Origin: a virus
DNA length: 23,180 nt
Virus record (IMG/VR): IMGVR_UViG_3300017764_000118
Coordinates: 1-23,180 of that record
Strand: one strand, 5' to 3'
Shown: piece by piece, positions 12,684-21,545 of the stretch
Layout of the letters: each line of letters begins with the position of its first letter
How positions within the stretch are numbered: position 1 is the stretch's first letter
Translations under genes and position numbers: made by a program
Notes under the pieces: generated by a model
What the model saw: the letters and a program-made list of their open reading frames with translations, nothing else
Databases searched by the model: none
What the model was told of the DNA's origin: nothing

Positions 12684-14285
12684 TTAAATTGTAGCTCTTC
12701 TTCTAATATTAGCTAATTGATTCTGACTATTACTCATTTCATCAGTTACTACAAAAGCTTTTACTGGATCTGGATCATCTCCTCCTGCTAAATTAAACTC
12801 TCCTGACATCATTTGAGGTGCAGGCATTTGTGAAGCTGAACCTCGAGGACCTCCTCCTCCGCCGCCTCCTTTACCACCACTTTTGATAGCTTGTACATTT
12901 TTAAGTCCAGCAGCAACTGCCGCAGCCGCCGCTATTCCACCCAAAGCAGGTCCTACAACAGGTATTCCGGCCATAGACTTATAAGCAGAGTTTGCTGAAG
13001 CAAAAGTATCGATTGTAGCCTGTGTAATTGCAAAAGCTTTACCTGCTTTTGATTCTTCACCAAATATAGTCGCTAAATTTCCTGCCGTACTCGAAGCAGT
13101 TTTTAGTCTTTGTTTACTTGACATCTCAGACCAAGAGTCTTCTCTTTTACTTAAAGCTCTCCTGTCTCTGTCATATTTTTCGTCTAGTTCTTTTTTTATG
13201 TCTAAGAAGTTTTCGTAATCTGCAATCTCTTTTAGCTGAGCTTCATATTCAAGCCTTAATCGTTCTTCTGCTCTTCTTTGTATATCATCTATTTCAGCTA
13301 AGAAATTCTCTTCTCTTAATTCTTTAAGTTTTTCAGCTTCTCCTGCTAATTGTTCCTCTCTTTCTTCTTTAGCTAATTTCTCCTCTTCTGCAATTTTCGC
13401 TAACCTTTCAGCTTCTTCTTTCGCTTCGTCTTCTTTCTCTTTTGCTCTAGCTTTTTCTGCTGCTCGGATTTCGTTCTCTAAAGCATTAACCTCAGTAACT
13501 ACTCTTCTTCTCATTTTAATAGAAGCTGTTTCTTTCTCAATGATTTCTGTTTTTAATTGAGCAAGTCTTTCTTCATCAGCAGCAGAATTTTCACTTACAG
13601 CCATCTCTTCTAATTGAATTTGCATTCTTTCTCTAGCTAACTCTAACTCTCTCTCGGTAGTTTGTGCTTCTAGTTCTAGTGCTTTTTTGATATTATCAAG
13701 TCTTTCTTCTGCTGACTTTGTTTCATCTTCTGCAATTAATCTAGCTTTTTCTATCTCTTTTCTAGTTGCAGCTTTTTGAACCATAAACTCGTTGTCTGCA
13801 TCTCTTAATGATTGAGTCCTTTTCTCTAAAGCAGTCATAGCCTTAACATCGGCTGCAATCTCTGTACCTATATTTTTAAAAGCATCTGCCATCATCTTAG
13901 CTCCCTTCTTCATAGTCATAGGATTAAACATCATAGACAATCCTTCTCCAAACATTGACACTCTATCTATTAACACATCAAAACCTGCTGATAATCCTGC
14001 CATTCCTTGACTCAGTTTATCTGCTCCTCTTTTTGTACTCGTAAAATAAGTTAGTAAAGATGCTATTGCTATCACTAAAGCACCAATCCCTGTACTAGTC
14101 ATTCCTGCTTTTATAGTAGCAAATGACGCTTTTGCTGAAGCTCCTACTGCTTTAAAGCCTGCCTTCACTCCATTTAAAGATACACCTAGTATTTTAAATT
14201 CTCCTGCTAACTCACTCGCATCTTTTGTAGTTTCTCCTATATTTGACTTTACATTAACCGTTACCGTTTCCGTTTTTCCTGCCAT
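12684..14285 (-). CDS. Tape measure protein
   Basis: A 533-residue protein with the tape-measure layout. The basic/Ala-rich N-terminus leads to a hydrophobic segment STGIGALVIAIASLLTYFTS (64-83). A very long charged coiled coil follows (about 155-385, rich in Glu, Lys, Arg and Ala). Then come TIFGEESKAGKAFAITQATI (407-426), a hydrophobic Gly/Ala stretch IPVVGPALGGIAAAAAVAAG (441-460), a poly-Gly linker and the end VKAFVVTDEMSNSQNQLANI. The last two blocks are characteristic of tape measures in Bacteroidetes phages. It sets tail length; at about 1.5 angstrom per residue this is a fairly short tail, near 80 nm. It lies immediately before the protease gene, an unusual position. Confidence 0.88.
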   Translation of the reverse strand: MAGKTETVTVNVKSNIGETTKDASELAGEFKILGVSLNGVKAGFKAVGASAKASFATIKAGMTSTGIGALVIAIASLLTYFTSTKRGADKLSQGMAGLSAGFDVLIDRVSMFGEGLSMMFNPMTMKKGAKMMADAFKNIGTEIAADVKAMTALEKRTQSLRDADNEFMVQKAATRKEIEKARLIAEDETKSAEERLDNIKKALELEAQTTERELELARERMQIQLEEMAVSENSAADEERLAQLKTEIIEKETASIKMRRRVVTEVNALENEIRAAEKARAKEKEDEAKEEAERLAKIAEEEKLAKEEREEQLAGEAEKLKELREENFLAEIDDIQRRAEERLRLEYEAQLKEIADYENFLDIKKELDEKYDRDRRALSKREDSWSEMSSKQRLKTASSTAGNLATIFGEESKAGKAFAITQATIDTFASANSAYKSMAGIPVVGPALGGIAAAAAVAAGLKNVQAIKSGGKGGGGGGGPRGSASQMPAPQMMSGEFNLAGGDDPDPVKAFVVTDEMSNSQNQLANIRRRATI

Positions 14286-14295
14286 AATTTATTAT

Positions 14296-15156
14296 TTATA
14301 ACGATACGCTAGTTTGTATCATTGTTATTGTTACACTCATATTCCATTCTAATGTCTGATTTGAATTACCTCTACATAAAAAACCTAAGGTATTATTAGC
14401 TGTATCATCTGCTAAAATTCGCCAATTTGTTATCGTTCCTGAAGTCTTTATAGTATCTCTTTCTCTTTGTATACTAGTAGTACCACTTTTATTGATTAAT
14501 ACACCCCTTTCTACATAAGAAGCGTAATCTCCGACTGAGCCTGTTCCTGAAGAACCACCTGTTCTAACTACTATTGTATCTGCGTGAAAGTATATTATAG
14601 CATTATCAGGCAATACAAATCTAACTCCTGCTTCATTATTTATACCTGCTGAAACATTTGTTGTTCCTGTAGTTTGACACCCATATTGAAGAATAATATT
14701 CTGTCTTTCTGCTAAATTATCTGAAAGTTGATTGCCTCCTAAAGTTATACAGCCTGAGGTTGTTGTATTAGCTCTAGCTCCTATAGTTATCGAGTTTATA
14801 ATATCATTATTAATAACATTAGCTTCTCCTGTTACTATATTATTTCTTGTGCTGTTTCTTATTGAGTTTGCTTGACCTAAAACTACTGAAGATGTAGAAC
14901 TACCTAAAATATTTTGGTCTCCTTTTATTATACTATCAGTCTTGTTAAAGCTAGAAGTTAGTCCTGGAGTATATTTAAAAGCATAGCAAGTCCTAGTAGC
15001 AGGATCATAATTATATCCATACTTCTCGCATTGTCTTTGATTAGGTACTATATTTTCATTAACACCATCTGTAAAAGTAACAGTACCAATATTAGTAATA
15101 GCTTTTGGCTTTATATCAAATCCTGGAGCAAAGGGTATTGTAGGTATTTTTGACAT
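14296..15156 (-). CDS. Putative tail fibre or adhesin with beta-roll repeats
   Basis: A 286-residue protein. Residues about 40-60 hold RQCEKYGYNYDPATRTCYAF, with two cysteines that may form a disulfide. Residues about 77-140 repeat a short unit such as GDQNILGSST, GQANSIRNST, GEANVINNDI and GARANTTTSG, each followed by hydrophobic V/I-x-G. This resembles the beta-roll of YadA-type trimeric adhesins and phage fibres. The C-terminal part is beta-rich, including VRFVLPDNAIIYFHADTIVV and a Gly/Ser hinge. It probably forms part of a trimeric fibre or receptor-binding structure. Its start overlaps the stop of the 967-residue tail protein (TAATG) and it precedes the tape measure by ten bases. Confidence 0.6.
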   Translation of the reverse strand: MSKIPTIPFAPGFDIKPKAITNIGTVTFTDGVNENIVPNQRQCEKYGYNYDPATRTCYAFKYTPGLTSSFNKTDSIIKGDQNILGSSTSSVVLGQANSIRNSTRNNIVTGEANVINNDIINSITIGARANTTTSGCITLGGNQLSDNLAERQNIILQYGCQTTGTTNVSAGINNEAGVRFVLPDNAIIYFHADTIVVRTGGSSGTGSVGDYASYVERGVLINKSGTTSIQRERDTIKTSGTITNWRILADDTANNTLGFLCRGNSNQTLEWNMSVTITMIQTSVSL

Positions 15157-18059
15157 TATGGTATAAGTATAAATTCGACAGATGCTAAGTCGTGAGGTTT
15201 ATAATCTATTTTATTTACTCTAAAAGTTCTATTCTTAATAAATACTCTGTCATTAAACTTAAAGCTTTGCACATCTGCTGCATTAAGATTAACTTTTAAT
15301 TTCATTATTCGAGTATCAGGGTTGTATAATTCCAAATAATAATCTGCCCAATACAAGTTATATAAATTATCAGGAGGAGCAACAGCACCATCTACTACTA
15401 ATTGACAAGCTCCGAAATTTAAGTCTTTAGTATTTCCTGCTATTGTTGGTAGATTTGAAAGATGGCTAAACTTTAAATATTTTAGCACATTACTACCTGC
15501 TTCTCCACTTTGTTTTGGAACAAAATAACTAAGAGGCATAGCTCCTGCTGTATTTGTAAGTCCTAAGTCTTGTACTCCGTTATTATAACATATACGAGGA
15601 GAGTTTTCAAAGCCTGAAGATTCTCCGTCATCATTCATAGTATAAATAGCAGGGGTAACTAGTCCAGGATAGAAAGTCATATAAGGCTTCATTATAGTAG
15701 CTCCAAATGGCTCTGCTTCTACTTCAGTTGTTCCTTGAAGTATGTTAAAATAAGGAAACTCTAATTTAAGGCTTCCGTATAGATGACCTTGTACTGCCTT
15801 CTTATAATTTTGAAACATATAATCGTCATCATCTTCTGTATATTTAAAAAGAACTTTTTTTGTTAAGTCTTTAAGAGGCTCTAGTTTTATTTGTGATATG
15901 TCTATTTTATCTGTCCAATCGTGAGTTATACTTCTTGTGGCTAGACTTAAATCTGATGTATCACTACTATTAGTGTCCGATATAAATATATCTCCATAAG
16001 GTTCTATTAAAATTTCAGTACGATTCTCAGGATTAGGCATAGTTACTAAATTAAACATCTTAAAGATTCCTTTTAGAAAATCCCATTGTCCAAGTTCTCC
16101 TCTAAGTCCACCCAAAAGATTTCCATCTACAATCTCGCTATCTATTGTCGTTATAATTACTTCAGCACTTATAACTTTTAAAGTACCTGATCCGTCAAAG
16201 TCTTGGTCGCACCATAATATATCATCTTTATCCATTGTAACCTCAAAAGCACCTGACCAAGTTTGCTCTTGATTAGCTGCTGTAAAAGTATCTGTGTCAA
16301 AAAATCCTGCATTAAACTGAGCATTAGTCATATTAATACCCTCTTCTAATACTGCTGCTGTACCTCCTGCTGAATCATCATAGTGCCTCCACCTTCCTGA
16401 GAATATAGTATTTCCTAAATCAACTGTCATTTTTATAGTATAACTAAATTGTACTTTGAATAACTGACCATCATACTGAGCTTTCCACTTACTACCTAAA
16501 ACATCTGCTGTATCGTAAAAATGTCCTACTTGGGTAGCCATAGCACCGGCAGGTACTGTTGTAGTAGACACAACTCCAGAACCCCCAACAGGATTCAAAG
16601 GAGCACCAGGAGAAGCGTTTACATCTAACTCCATTGTTCCTGTTTGAAGAATGCTTGTCGTTAAATCATAACTCGGCATTGTTTTATCAGAACCCCAATT
16701 GAAGTCCATATATAACTTTTTAAAATCATCAGTATTTAAAAAATCACTAGAATATTGGAACTCAGTTTGTGCAAAGATTACATCTATTAAATATTTGACA
16801 TTAATCCACGGCCTAAAAGCATCTGCTAAATTAGTAAGTGTAGGTTGACTAGGAGTAGCTCCTGCTATTATTGCATCGATGTCAGGAAAAGAAGCCTGAT
16901 GAGTCCAATCTACAAAAGGGTATCTTAAAGTAGTATAAGCATCTCTAAAGCCTGAAGTCGCTGCACTTGAGTATGTTATTCCTGTACCACTATCATTCCA
17001 ACTATTTTCAATATTTGAGAGTTTATAATCGTGACTTAATTCTCCTAATGGTAAGTTTGCAAAAGTTCTATCTTTTAATACATCAGCAAATGCTATTACT
17101 TCAGAGTATAAGTTTACATTATAGCTTACTTCTCCATTTTTGTCGGTTATATCTAACATTCTTAAATAGCCTTCAAATAAAACAAAGCCGTCTTGTTTTA
17201 AAACACATTGCGTTCTTCGGTAAGGATTAAAGTTTAAAGTATTTAAAGAGCTTCTAGTGATGTCAAATATATTATCGAATATCTTACTATTCCTTTTACT
17301 TCCTGGAAGTTTAAAAGCTTTAGAATATGATTGTACTTTTTCAGCAGCGTTTTTAAAATTGTCAACGCTTAAAGTTAATGGAATATCTTCATCTTCATAT
17401 AAGTCTAATATTACTTGGCCATCTGCTAAATCAAAATTTGTTCCTGTATTTGACATTCCTTGAGGAACTAATGATAATTGTTTAATGTCAAGAATACTAC
17501 TACTAGCACCTACCATATAAAACATAATTATAGTGCTTGTAGATACTCCATTTTGAACGCCTGAAATCTGAGCACCTGCAATATCATTAATAGTAGAACC
17601 CCCTGCGAAAGTACCTATATTAGATGTTGGAGTACTTTGATCTAGAAAATAGGAAAAGTTTCCAGGATTATTTGAAGTAGAATTATCTACCTCAATACTT
17701 AAAGTATTAAACTGACTCATCGGTAAATCTGTAACTCTTTGATATACACCTGAATACACCACATCAGAAGATGCAGTTGTACTTAGTCTAATATTACCAT
17801 TCAAAGAAGTAGGGTAATCAGGAACTGCTCCAACAGATGCAGCACTTCTAAAACTATACCAAGTATTAGGAATTGTAGGAAAAGCATTGTCTATCACATC
17901 TTGAGGAAACGCCCCTACTGATGCACTTGACTCATAAGTTGTAGCATTAGCAAGACTATTAAAATTCAAACCATCTACTATAAATTCATCAGGATTTAAA
18001 GAGATTTGATTTGTTTGTCCTAAATACGACTGAGGGTATATTACTAATTGTACTGACAT
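15156..18059 (-). CDS. Large tail/baseplate structural protein
   Basis: The largest protein in the window (967 residues). Residues about 1-205 form a Ser/Thr-rich, beta-sandwich-like region with a carbohydrate-binding look. The block ILDLYEDEDIPLTLSVDNFK (217-236) followed by KVQSYSKAFKLPGSKRNSKI (241-260) and FDNIFDI is typical of the tail-hub or baseplate proteins of Bacteroidetes phages. Later parts are beta-rich, and the end reads FNDRVFIKNRTFRVNKIDYK. It probably forms the tail tip or hub and may carry host recognition. Position between the 486-residue protein and the fibre candidate supports this. No enzymatic motif found. Confidence 0.7.
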   Translation of the reverse strand: MSVQLVIYPQSYLGQTNQISLNPDEFIVDGLNFNSLANATTYESSASVGAFPQDVIDNAFPTIPNTWYSFRSAASVGAVPDYPTSLNGNIRLSTTASSDVVYSGVYQRVTDLPMSQFNTLSIEVDNSTSNNPGNFSYFLDQSTPTSNIGTFAGGSTINDIAGAQISGVQNGVSTSTIIMFYMVGASSSILDIKQLSLVPQGMSNTGTNFDLADGQVILDLYEDEDIPLTLSVDNFKNAAEKVQSYSKAFKLPGSKRNSKIFDNIFDITRSSLNTLNFNPYRRTQCVLKQDGFVLFEGYLRMLDITDKNGEVSYNVNLYSEVIAFADVLKDRTFANLPLGELSHDYKLSNIENSWNDSGTGITYSSAATSGFRDAYTTLRYPFVDWTHQASFPDIDAIIAGATPSQPTLTNLADAFRPWINVKYLIDVIFAQTEFQYSSDFLNTDDFKKLYMDFNWGSDKTMPSYDLTTSILQTGTMELDVNASPGAPLNPVGGSGVVSTTTVPAGAMATQVGHFYDTADVLGSKWKAQYDGQLFKVQFSYTIKMTVDLGNTIFSGRWRHYDDSAGGTAAVLEEGINMTNAQFNAGFFDTDTFTAANQEQTWSGAFEVTMDKDDILWCDQDFDGSGTLKVISAEVIITTIDSEIVDGNLLGGLRGELGQWDFLKGIFKMFNLVTMPNPENRTEILIEPYGDIFISDTNSSDTSDLSLATRSITHDWTDKIDISQIKLEPLKDLTKKVLFKYTEDDDDYMFQNYKKAVQGHLYGSLKLEFPYFNILQGTTEVEAEPFGATIMKPYMTFYPGLVTPAIYTMNDDGESSGFENSPRICYNNGVQDLGLTNTAGAMPLSYFVPKQSGEAGSNVLKYLKFSHLSNLPTIAGNTKDLNFGACQLVVDGAVAPPDNLYNLYWADYYLELYNPDTRIMKLKVNLNAADVQSFKFNDRVFIKNRTFRVNKIDYKPHDLASVEFILIP

Positions 18060-18060
18060 A

Positions 18061-19521
18061 TTATACGGATTGAGTTCTAAAGGTTTTTGACTTCTCTACT
18101 TCGAATGTGTATTGTATTAGTTTATCATTTGCTATTGTTTTCTTTTCGTAATTTGTTGTCGTTAATCTTACAGGAGTTACATAATTATTTAAAAGAGAAT
18201 CTGTAATGTCTGTTTGATAACCTTCTAGTATATAAACTTCAGGACTATTTATTAAGTCTTCAAACCATTCTGCTTCTGATTCACTAATAAAGTCTGTATT
18301 CATTTTTATCTTTTCTGTTGCATTAACTCTAAATGCTCTTTTACCTCCTCTAAAAATACTAGGTCTATAAGCTGCTTCATTCCAACTCCCTCTTAATTGA
18401 TTGTATGTAGTTCCTTTTGTAGATATTGTCTTAGTAGATTTCTTTGTGAATGTATAGTAATCCCAAGCACCCCATTGATTCAACCAAGCTAGTCTAATAC
18501 TTTCATAACCTCTCAAGTCAGGACAATTTATATTGATTGTATATAAAGCTGATCTTTGCGTTGATGAGGTAAAAGCTTGAAAAGTATAATATGCTAAATC
18601 TCCACTATCTATATGAGTTCTAAAATCTGAACTCCAATTCCTTAAATTACCAGGAAAGACTCCTGCGTATAATATCTGCTTATATATCTTAGCATTCCAA
18701 GTTGTATAACCTCCTGTATTATTATTATTTTCTACATCTATATCTGAGCCTAACTGACTACCACTTGAATCATATAACTTGAATTGTATTTTTGTTATTT
18801 CTATTCCTGCTACTGTAAATAAAATAGGATTAAAAAAAGCAACTGTTCCATAATCTTCTTTGTTTGCATATTGAGTAGTTGGAGCATTAGACAAGAATTT
18901 TTTAGTATTATCCGTTAGCCAAAAATCTTCAAAACTATATCCAAAGTCTTTACCATTAGAAGCAGCAAGTTCTAAGATGTCTGAGTATTTTAAATATGCG
19001 TTGAAAATCATATAATCTAAAGTTGTAACTTCTTGGTTGCTTGGCTGAACTAAAGTATTATAAGTAGAAGAAGTAGGAGTATTGTCATAATATTCCACAC
19101 CAAATACAACAGCTAAATATCTTGCAGTAGTTTTATTTCTTGAAAATTTGTCTATTAAGTGCATCGAATGAGGAGTATCAGCAGTAGTATCTGTTCCTTT
19201 GTACTGACTATTATCAAATGCTTCATTTTCAGCTTCTGTATAATTCTCTATTAAAGAACTGAAGTCAAAGATTCCGACTCCTGCATTATTAGGAGTAGTC
19301 TTGAAAGTTCCTATTAACTGAGATGCAGTTCCTATTGATATACTTGTATCACTGATATATACTTGTGCTACAAACTTGACTCTTATTTGATTTGCTACGA
19401 CTGTATCATTTGATACTGCAAATATAACATCTTGGCCAACTGCTACAACAGTAGGTTTGAAATAAGGAGCTGCTTGAGCTGCTGAGTTTGTTTTAGGTTT
19501 TTGTTCTATTATCGTTGCCAT
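18061..19521 (-). CDS. Tail structural protein, possible distal tail component
   Basis: A 486-residue beta-rich protein. The characteristic segment NCPDLRGYESIRLAWLNQWG (about 339-358) followed by AWDYYTFTKKS is shared, as I recall, with virion proteins of Bacteroidetes siphophages. The C-terminal part reads WFEDLINSPEVYILEGYQTD, then VRLTTTNYEKK and IQYTFEVEKSKTFRTQSV, a beta pattern seen in distal tail (Dit)-like proteins. It precedes the 967-residue protein by one base and follows the tail-completion protein. I call it a tail-tip or distal tail component; the exact position in the particle is inferred. Confidence 0.6.
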   Translation of the reverse strand: MATIIEQKPKTNSAAQAAPYFKPTVVAVGQDVIFAVSNDTVVANQIRVKFVAQVYISDTSISIGTASQLIGTFKTTPNNAGVGIFDFSSLIENYTEAENEAFDNSQYKGTDTTADTPHSMHLIDKFSRNKTTARYLAVVFGVEYYDNTPTSSTYNTLVQPSNQEVTTLDYMIFNAYLKYSDILELAASNGKDFGYSFEDFWLTDNTKKFLSNAPTTQYANKEDYGTVAFFNPILFTVAGIEITKIQFKLYDSSGSQLGSDIDVENNNNTGGYTTWNAKIYKQILYAGVFPGNLRNWSSDFRTHIDSGDLAYYTFQAFTSSTQRSALYTININCPDLRGYESIRLAWLNQWGAWDYYTFTKKSTKTISTKGTTYNQLRGSWNEAAYRPSIFRGGKRAFRVNATEKIKMNTDFISESEAEWFEDLINSPEVYILEGYQTDITDSLLNNYVTPVRLTTTNYEKKTIANDKLIQYTFEVEKSKTFRTQSV

Positions 19522-20064
19522 TTATTTCGTTTTTATTGATGCTGTTCCTGTTGCTATTTCGTTTATGATATCTTCAGAAAAAGCATTTAGTAACTCTCTA
19601 CTAAATAATTTTAAATTTCTACCAAGAGGCTTTTGAAAGAAACTAAGACTTTTTATACCATCTCTTTTTATTTTCCTACCTATAATGTAAGCTAAAGATA
19701 AGTTAGTAATAAATCTTCCTGTCTTTTTATCTCTTCCTTTTATACTTTTTTTGCTTATCCATTTAGCCAATATACCAGGAGGTGGTTGCTTGTTAGTATA
19801 TTTATAAGGACTTGTTAATGTTTTTCCTAAATAATCTGTAAACTGCTGTCTTTTTTTATTTCCTGAAACTCCCTTATCTAAGAAAGTACCATAGTCATCC
19901 ATTAGGAACTGAAGAGTATAACCTTCTTTAGTTTTATCTATATTATACTTAATAGATTCTGCTAATTTAGTTGAACCCTTTTGCTTCCTCAAACTTTTCT
20001 TAGTTTGAAGTACAACAGTTTTTCCTATCCTGTTTAAATACCTTTCGATATTATCTGTCTTCAT
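19522..20064 (-). CDS. HK97 gp10-like tail-completion protein
   Basis: A 180-residue, highly basic protein. It resembles the HK97 gp10 / tail-completion family: a helical start (MKTDNIERYLNRIGKTVVLQ), then LQFLMDDYGTFLDKGVSGNK (51-70), and near the end LAYIIGRKIKRDGIKSLSFF before QKPLGR. The YGxFLDKGVSG and IGRKIxxxGI blocks are what I rely on. These proteins sit at the head-tail junction and finish the tail. The start overlaps the upstream stop (TAATG). Its place next to other neck-type genes is consistent, though the head genes are far away in this genome. Confidence 0.75.
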   Translation of the reverse strand: MKTDNIERYLNRIGKTVVLQTKKSLRKQKGSTKLAESIKYNIDKTKEGYTLQFLMDDYGTFLDKGVSGNKKRQQFTDYLGKTLTSPYKYTNKQPPPGILAKWISKKSIKGRDKKTGRFITNLSLAYIIGRKIKRDGIKSLSFFQKPLGRNLKLFSRELLNAFSEDIINEIATGTASIKTK

Positions 20065-20513
20065 TATACAAGCCCAACAAAGATTTCTACTTGAACATCT
20101 GTAGTTGCTGATGGTTTAGCTTGTATAGTTACAACATCTGCTAGTCCAGTAAAAGCTGGAGTTGAATCTGCTTCTCCTAATATTGCATCTTCTGCTTGAT
20201 ATAATATATGAGAACCTCCTGCTCTTACAGTTGCCTGATAATTCGTTCCTGATGTTACAAAAGCAAGTATCATATCATCTGTAGTACTCAAGTTAGTTAC
20301 TCTTATATACTTTGCATTTTCTACATCTAAAGCTCCTGCTGAAGAATGAGGTGTTGAGCCAAAGACTGCTATCGTTGTAGTATTAGAGTGAGCTAGTGTT
20401 AATATTCTTTCAAATACATCTACGACTCCTGTTGTAGTTACTGTATTTGTAGATCCTCGTAAAGCTCCGTTTACTACTACTGACTCTGTGATTGTTGTTA
20501 CTAAATCTGCCAT
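20064..20513 (-). CDS. Putative virion protein, possible decoration protein
   Basis: A 149-residue, Thr/Val/Ala-rich beta protein: MADLVTTITESVVVNGALRG, then VVDVFERILTLAHSNTTTIA, AGALDVENAKYIRVTNLSTT, AGGSHILYQAEDAIL and an end VTIQAKPSATTDVQVEIFVG. Similar small beta-sandwich proteins are frequent among structural genes of marine phages and may be decoration, fibre or neck proteins, but I know no proven role. ATG 20513 is preceded by the A-rich leader AAAAATAAAAATT, typical for this genome. It overlaps the next gene's start by TAATG. Confidence 0.6.
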   Translation of the reverse strand: MADLVTTITESVVVNGALRGSTNTVTTTGVVDVFERILTLAHSNTTTIAVFGSTPHSSAGALDVENAKYIRVTNLSTTDDMILAFVTSGTNYQATVRAGGSHILYQAEDAILGEADSTPAFTGLADVVTIQAKPSATTDVQVEIFVGLV

Positions 20514-20518
20514 AATTT

Positions 20519-20869
20519 TTATTTTTTATCTATTTGTTTTAATTTATTAATTGCCCAATTTACGCCCGATGAACCACCCCAAGCATCCCACATCAATCCA
20601 CCACAACCTTCTGAATAGGGAACGTCTTTATGTTGTTGATGTCTTTTAAATGAAGCCATTCTTGCTATCGTATCTCTACTTATAGGTTTCTTATCTGCTA
20701 ACTGAGCTGACCTAGTCCACCCTACTCTAGTTCCACAATCAGAACCATTTTCTTCTTTCCATTTTCTAGCTCTTTTTGCATTGTTAGTAGCTGCTTGAGG
20801 GTAGTCTGTATAACTCTCTAGCTTTATACTAATAGCTTCTAATTTTTCTAATACATCTTCGTAGTTCAT
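20519..20869 (-). CDS. Conserved phage protein with Trp/Cys-rich motif, unknown
   Basis: A 116-residue protein. After a helical start it has YPQAATNNAKRARKWKEENG (about 22-41), then DCGTRVGWTRSAQLADKKPI (43-62), SRDTIARMASFKRHQQHKDV and PYSEGCGGLMWDAWGGSSGV (84-103). I recognise the combination as a domain that recurs in phage head or portal-associated proteins, often fused to larger ones, but without assigned function. Here it is free-standing. It begins in an ATGA overlap with the 29-residue ORF and precedes the putative decoration protein. The two Cys, Trp and Gly-rich block may be structural; no enzyme motif is certain. Confidence 0.65.
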   Translation of the reverse strand: MNYEDVLEKLEAISIKLESYTDYPQAATNNAKRARKWKEENGSDCGTRVGWTRSAQLADKKPISRDTIARMASFKRHQQHKDVPYSEGCGGLMWDAWGGSSGVNWAINKLKQIDKK

Positions 20870-20955
20870 ATTTTAATACTTATTGTTGGTGGTATTATTT
20901 GTATTTCTATTTTACCTATTTTTATTTTGTTTAATTTCTTTAAATATTCAATCAT
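20866..20955 (-). CDS. 29-residue coupled small ORF
   Basis: ATG 20955 overlaps the stop of the neck-type gene (TAATG), and its TGA at 20868-20866 overlaps the ATG of the next gene (ATGA). The peptide begins MIEYLKKLNKIKIGKIEIQI and then reads IPPTISIKI. It is basic and beta-prone, and fills the gap between two structural genes exactly. Such double coupling is hard to explain by chance. The function is unknown; it could be a small virion component or serve only to keep ribosomes moving along the message. Confidence 0.6.
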   Translation of the reverse strand: MIEYLKKLNKIKIGKIEIQIIPPTISIKI

Positions 20956-21545
20956 TAGAATCCTGAGCCTCTTGTTTGTGGATTAGGAACGCCACAAGCA
21001 TTGAAGTCGTTTTGCACTAATACTCCAATATTAAATACCCAACCTACGCAAAGATTATCGAAACGCTCTTGGAATGGCTCTAAATTATATTGTCCTTCAG
21101 TAAAGTATATTGGAAAATTTATATCATTCGTTCCATAAGGTACGCCATCATTTGAATACATTGACTGATCTCTTGAGTGCCGAAGCATACTAATAAAATC
21201 TGTTGCTATTTGTAACATCTCACTATAAACACTTTGCTCATCTGTTAAAGGTTTGTATAACTTATCAAAGCTAGTTGCTGCATTCCTTCCTGCTGATTCT
21301 CTATTTTCTGTCCAGTCACTTTCTTGTCCTGTCATTGACATAACAAAGATTTGAAAATTATAAGTTAATGTAGAATCTCCTGTTGTTACTGATGTTGGAT
21401 TTATATGTAATAAAGGAAATTTAGTATTCTTTTCTAAATCGAGTTCCCAAATATCTCCAACTGAAGTAGTATGGATTCCGTAATGTTTCTCTGCCATTAA
21501 AAGCAAAGTATTTATTACGTTATTATATGTCTTATTGTTTACCAT
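20955..21545 (-). CDS. Neck / tail-terminator-like protein
   Basis: A 196-residue protein starting MVNNKTYNNVINTLLLMAEK. It contains HTTSVGDIWELDLEKNTKFP (about 25-44) followed by LLHINPTSVTTGDSTLTYNF, then YSEMLQIATDFISMLRHS, and ends QERFDNLCVGWVFNIGVLVQ followed by a Cys-Pro tail. The order (early helix, beta strands around GDIW and YNF, helix with a D-x-I/L-x-x-L, then a final W-x-F-x-I strand) fits tail-terminator or minor-tail proteins. Proteins with this outline recur in Bacteroidetes phages. Its ATG lies 14 bases inside the end of the frameshifted chaperone frame. Confidence 0.6.
   Translation of the reverse strand: MVNNKTYNNVINTLLLMAEKHYGIHTTSVGDIWELDLEKNTKFPLLHINPTSVTTGDSTLTYNFQIFVMSMTGQESDWTENRESAGRNAATSFDKLYKPLTDEQSVYSEMLQIATDFISMLRHSRDQSMYSNDGVPYGTNDINFPIYFTEGQYNLEPFQERFDNLCVGWVFNIGVLVQNDFNACGVPNPQTRGSGF

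Noticed and set aside
16967-17463. Plus-strand open frames inside the large tail gene, and similar plus-strand frames elsewhere (e.g. 1851-2069, 3525-3725, 11165-11440, 21546-21845)
   Set aside because: They lie antisense to well-supported genes, have Leu/Ser/Phe-rich compositions typical of shadow frames, and show no protein family features.
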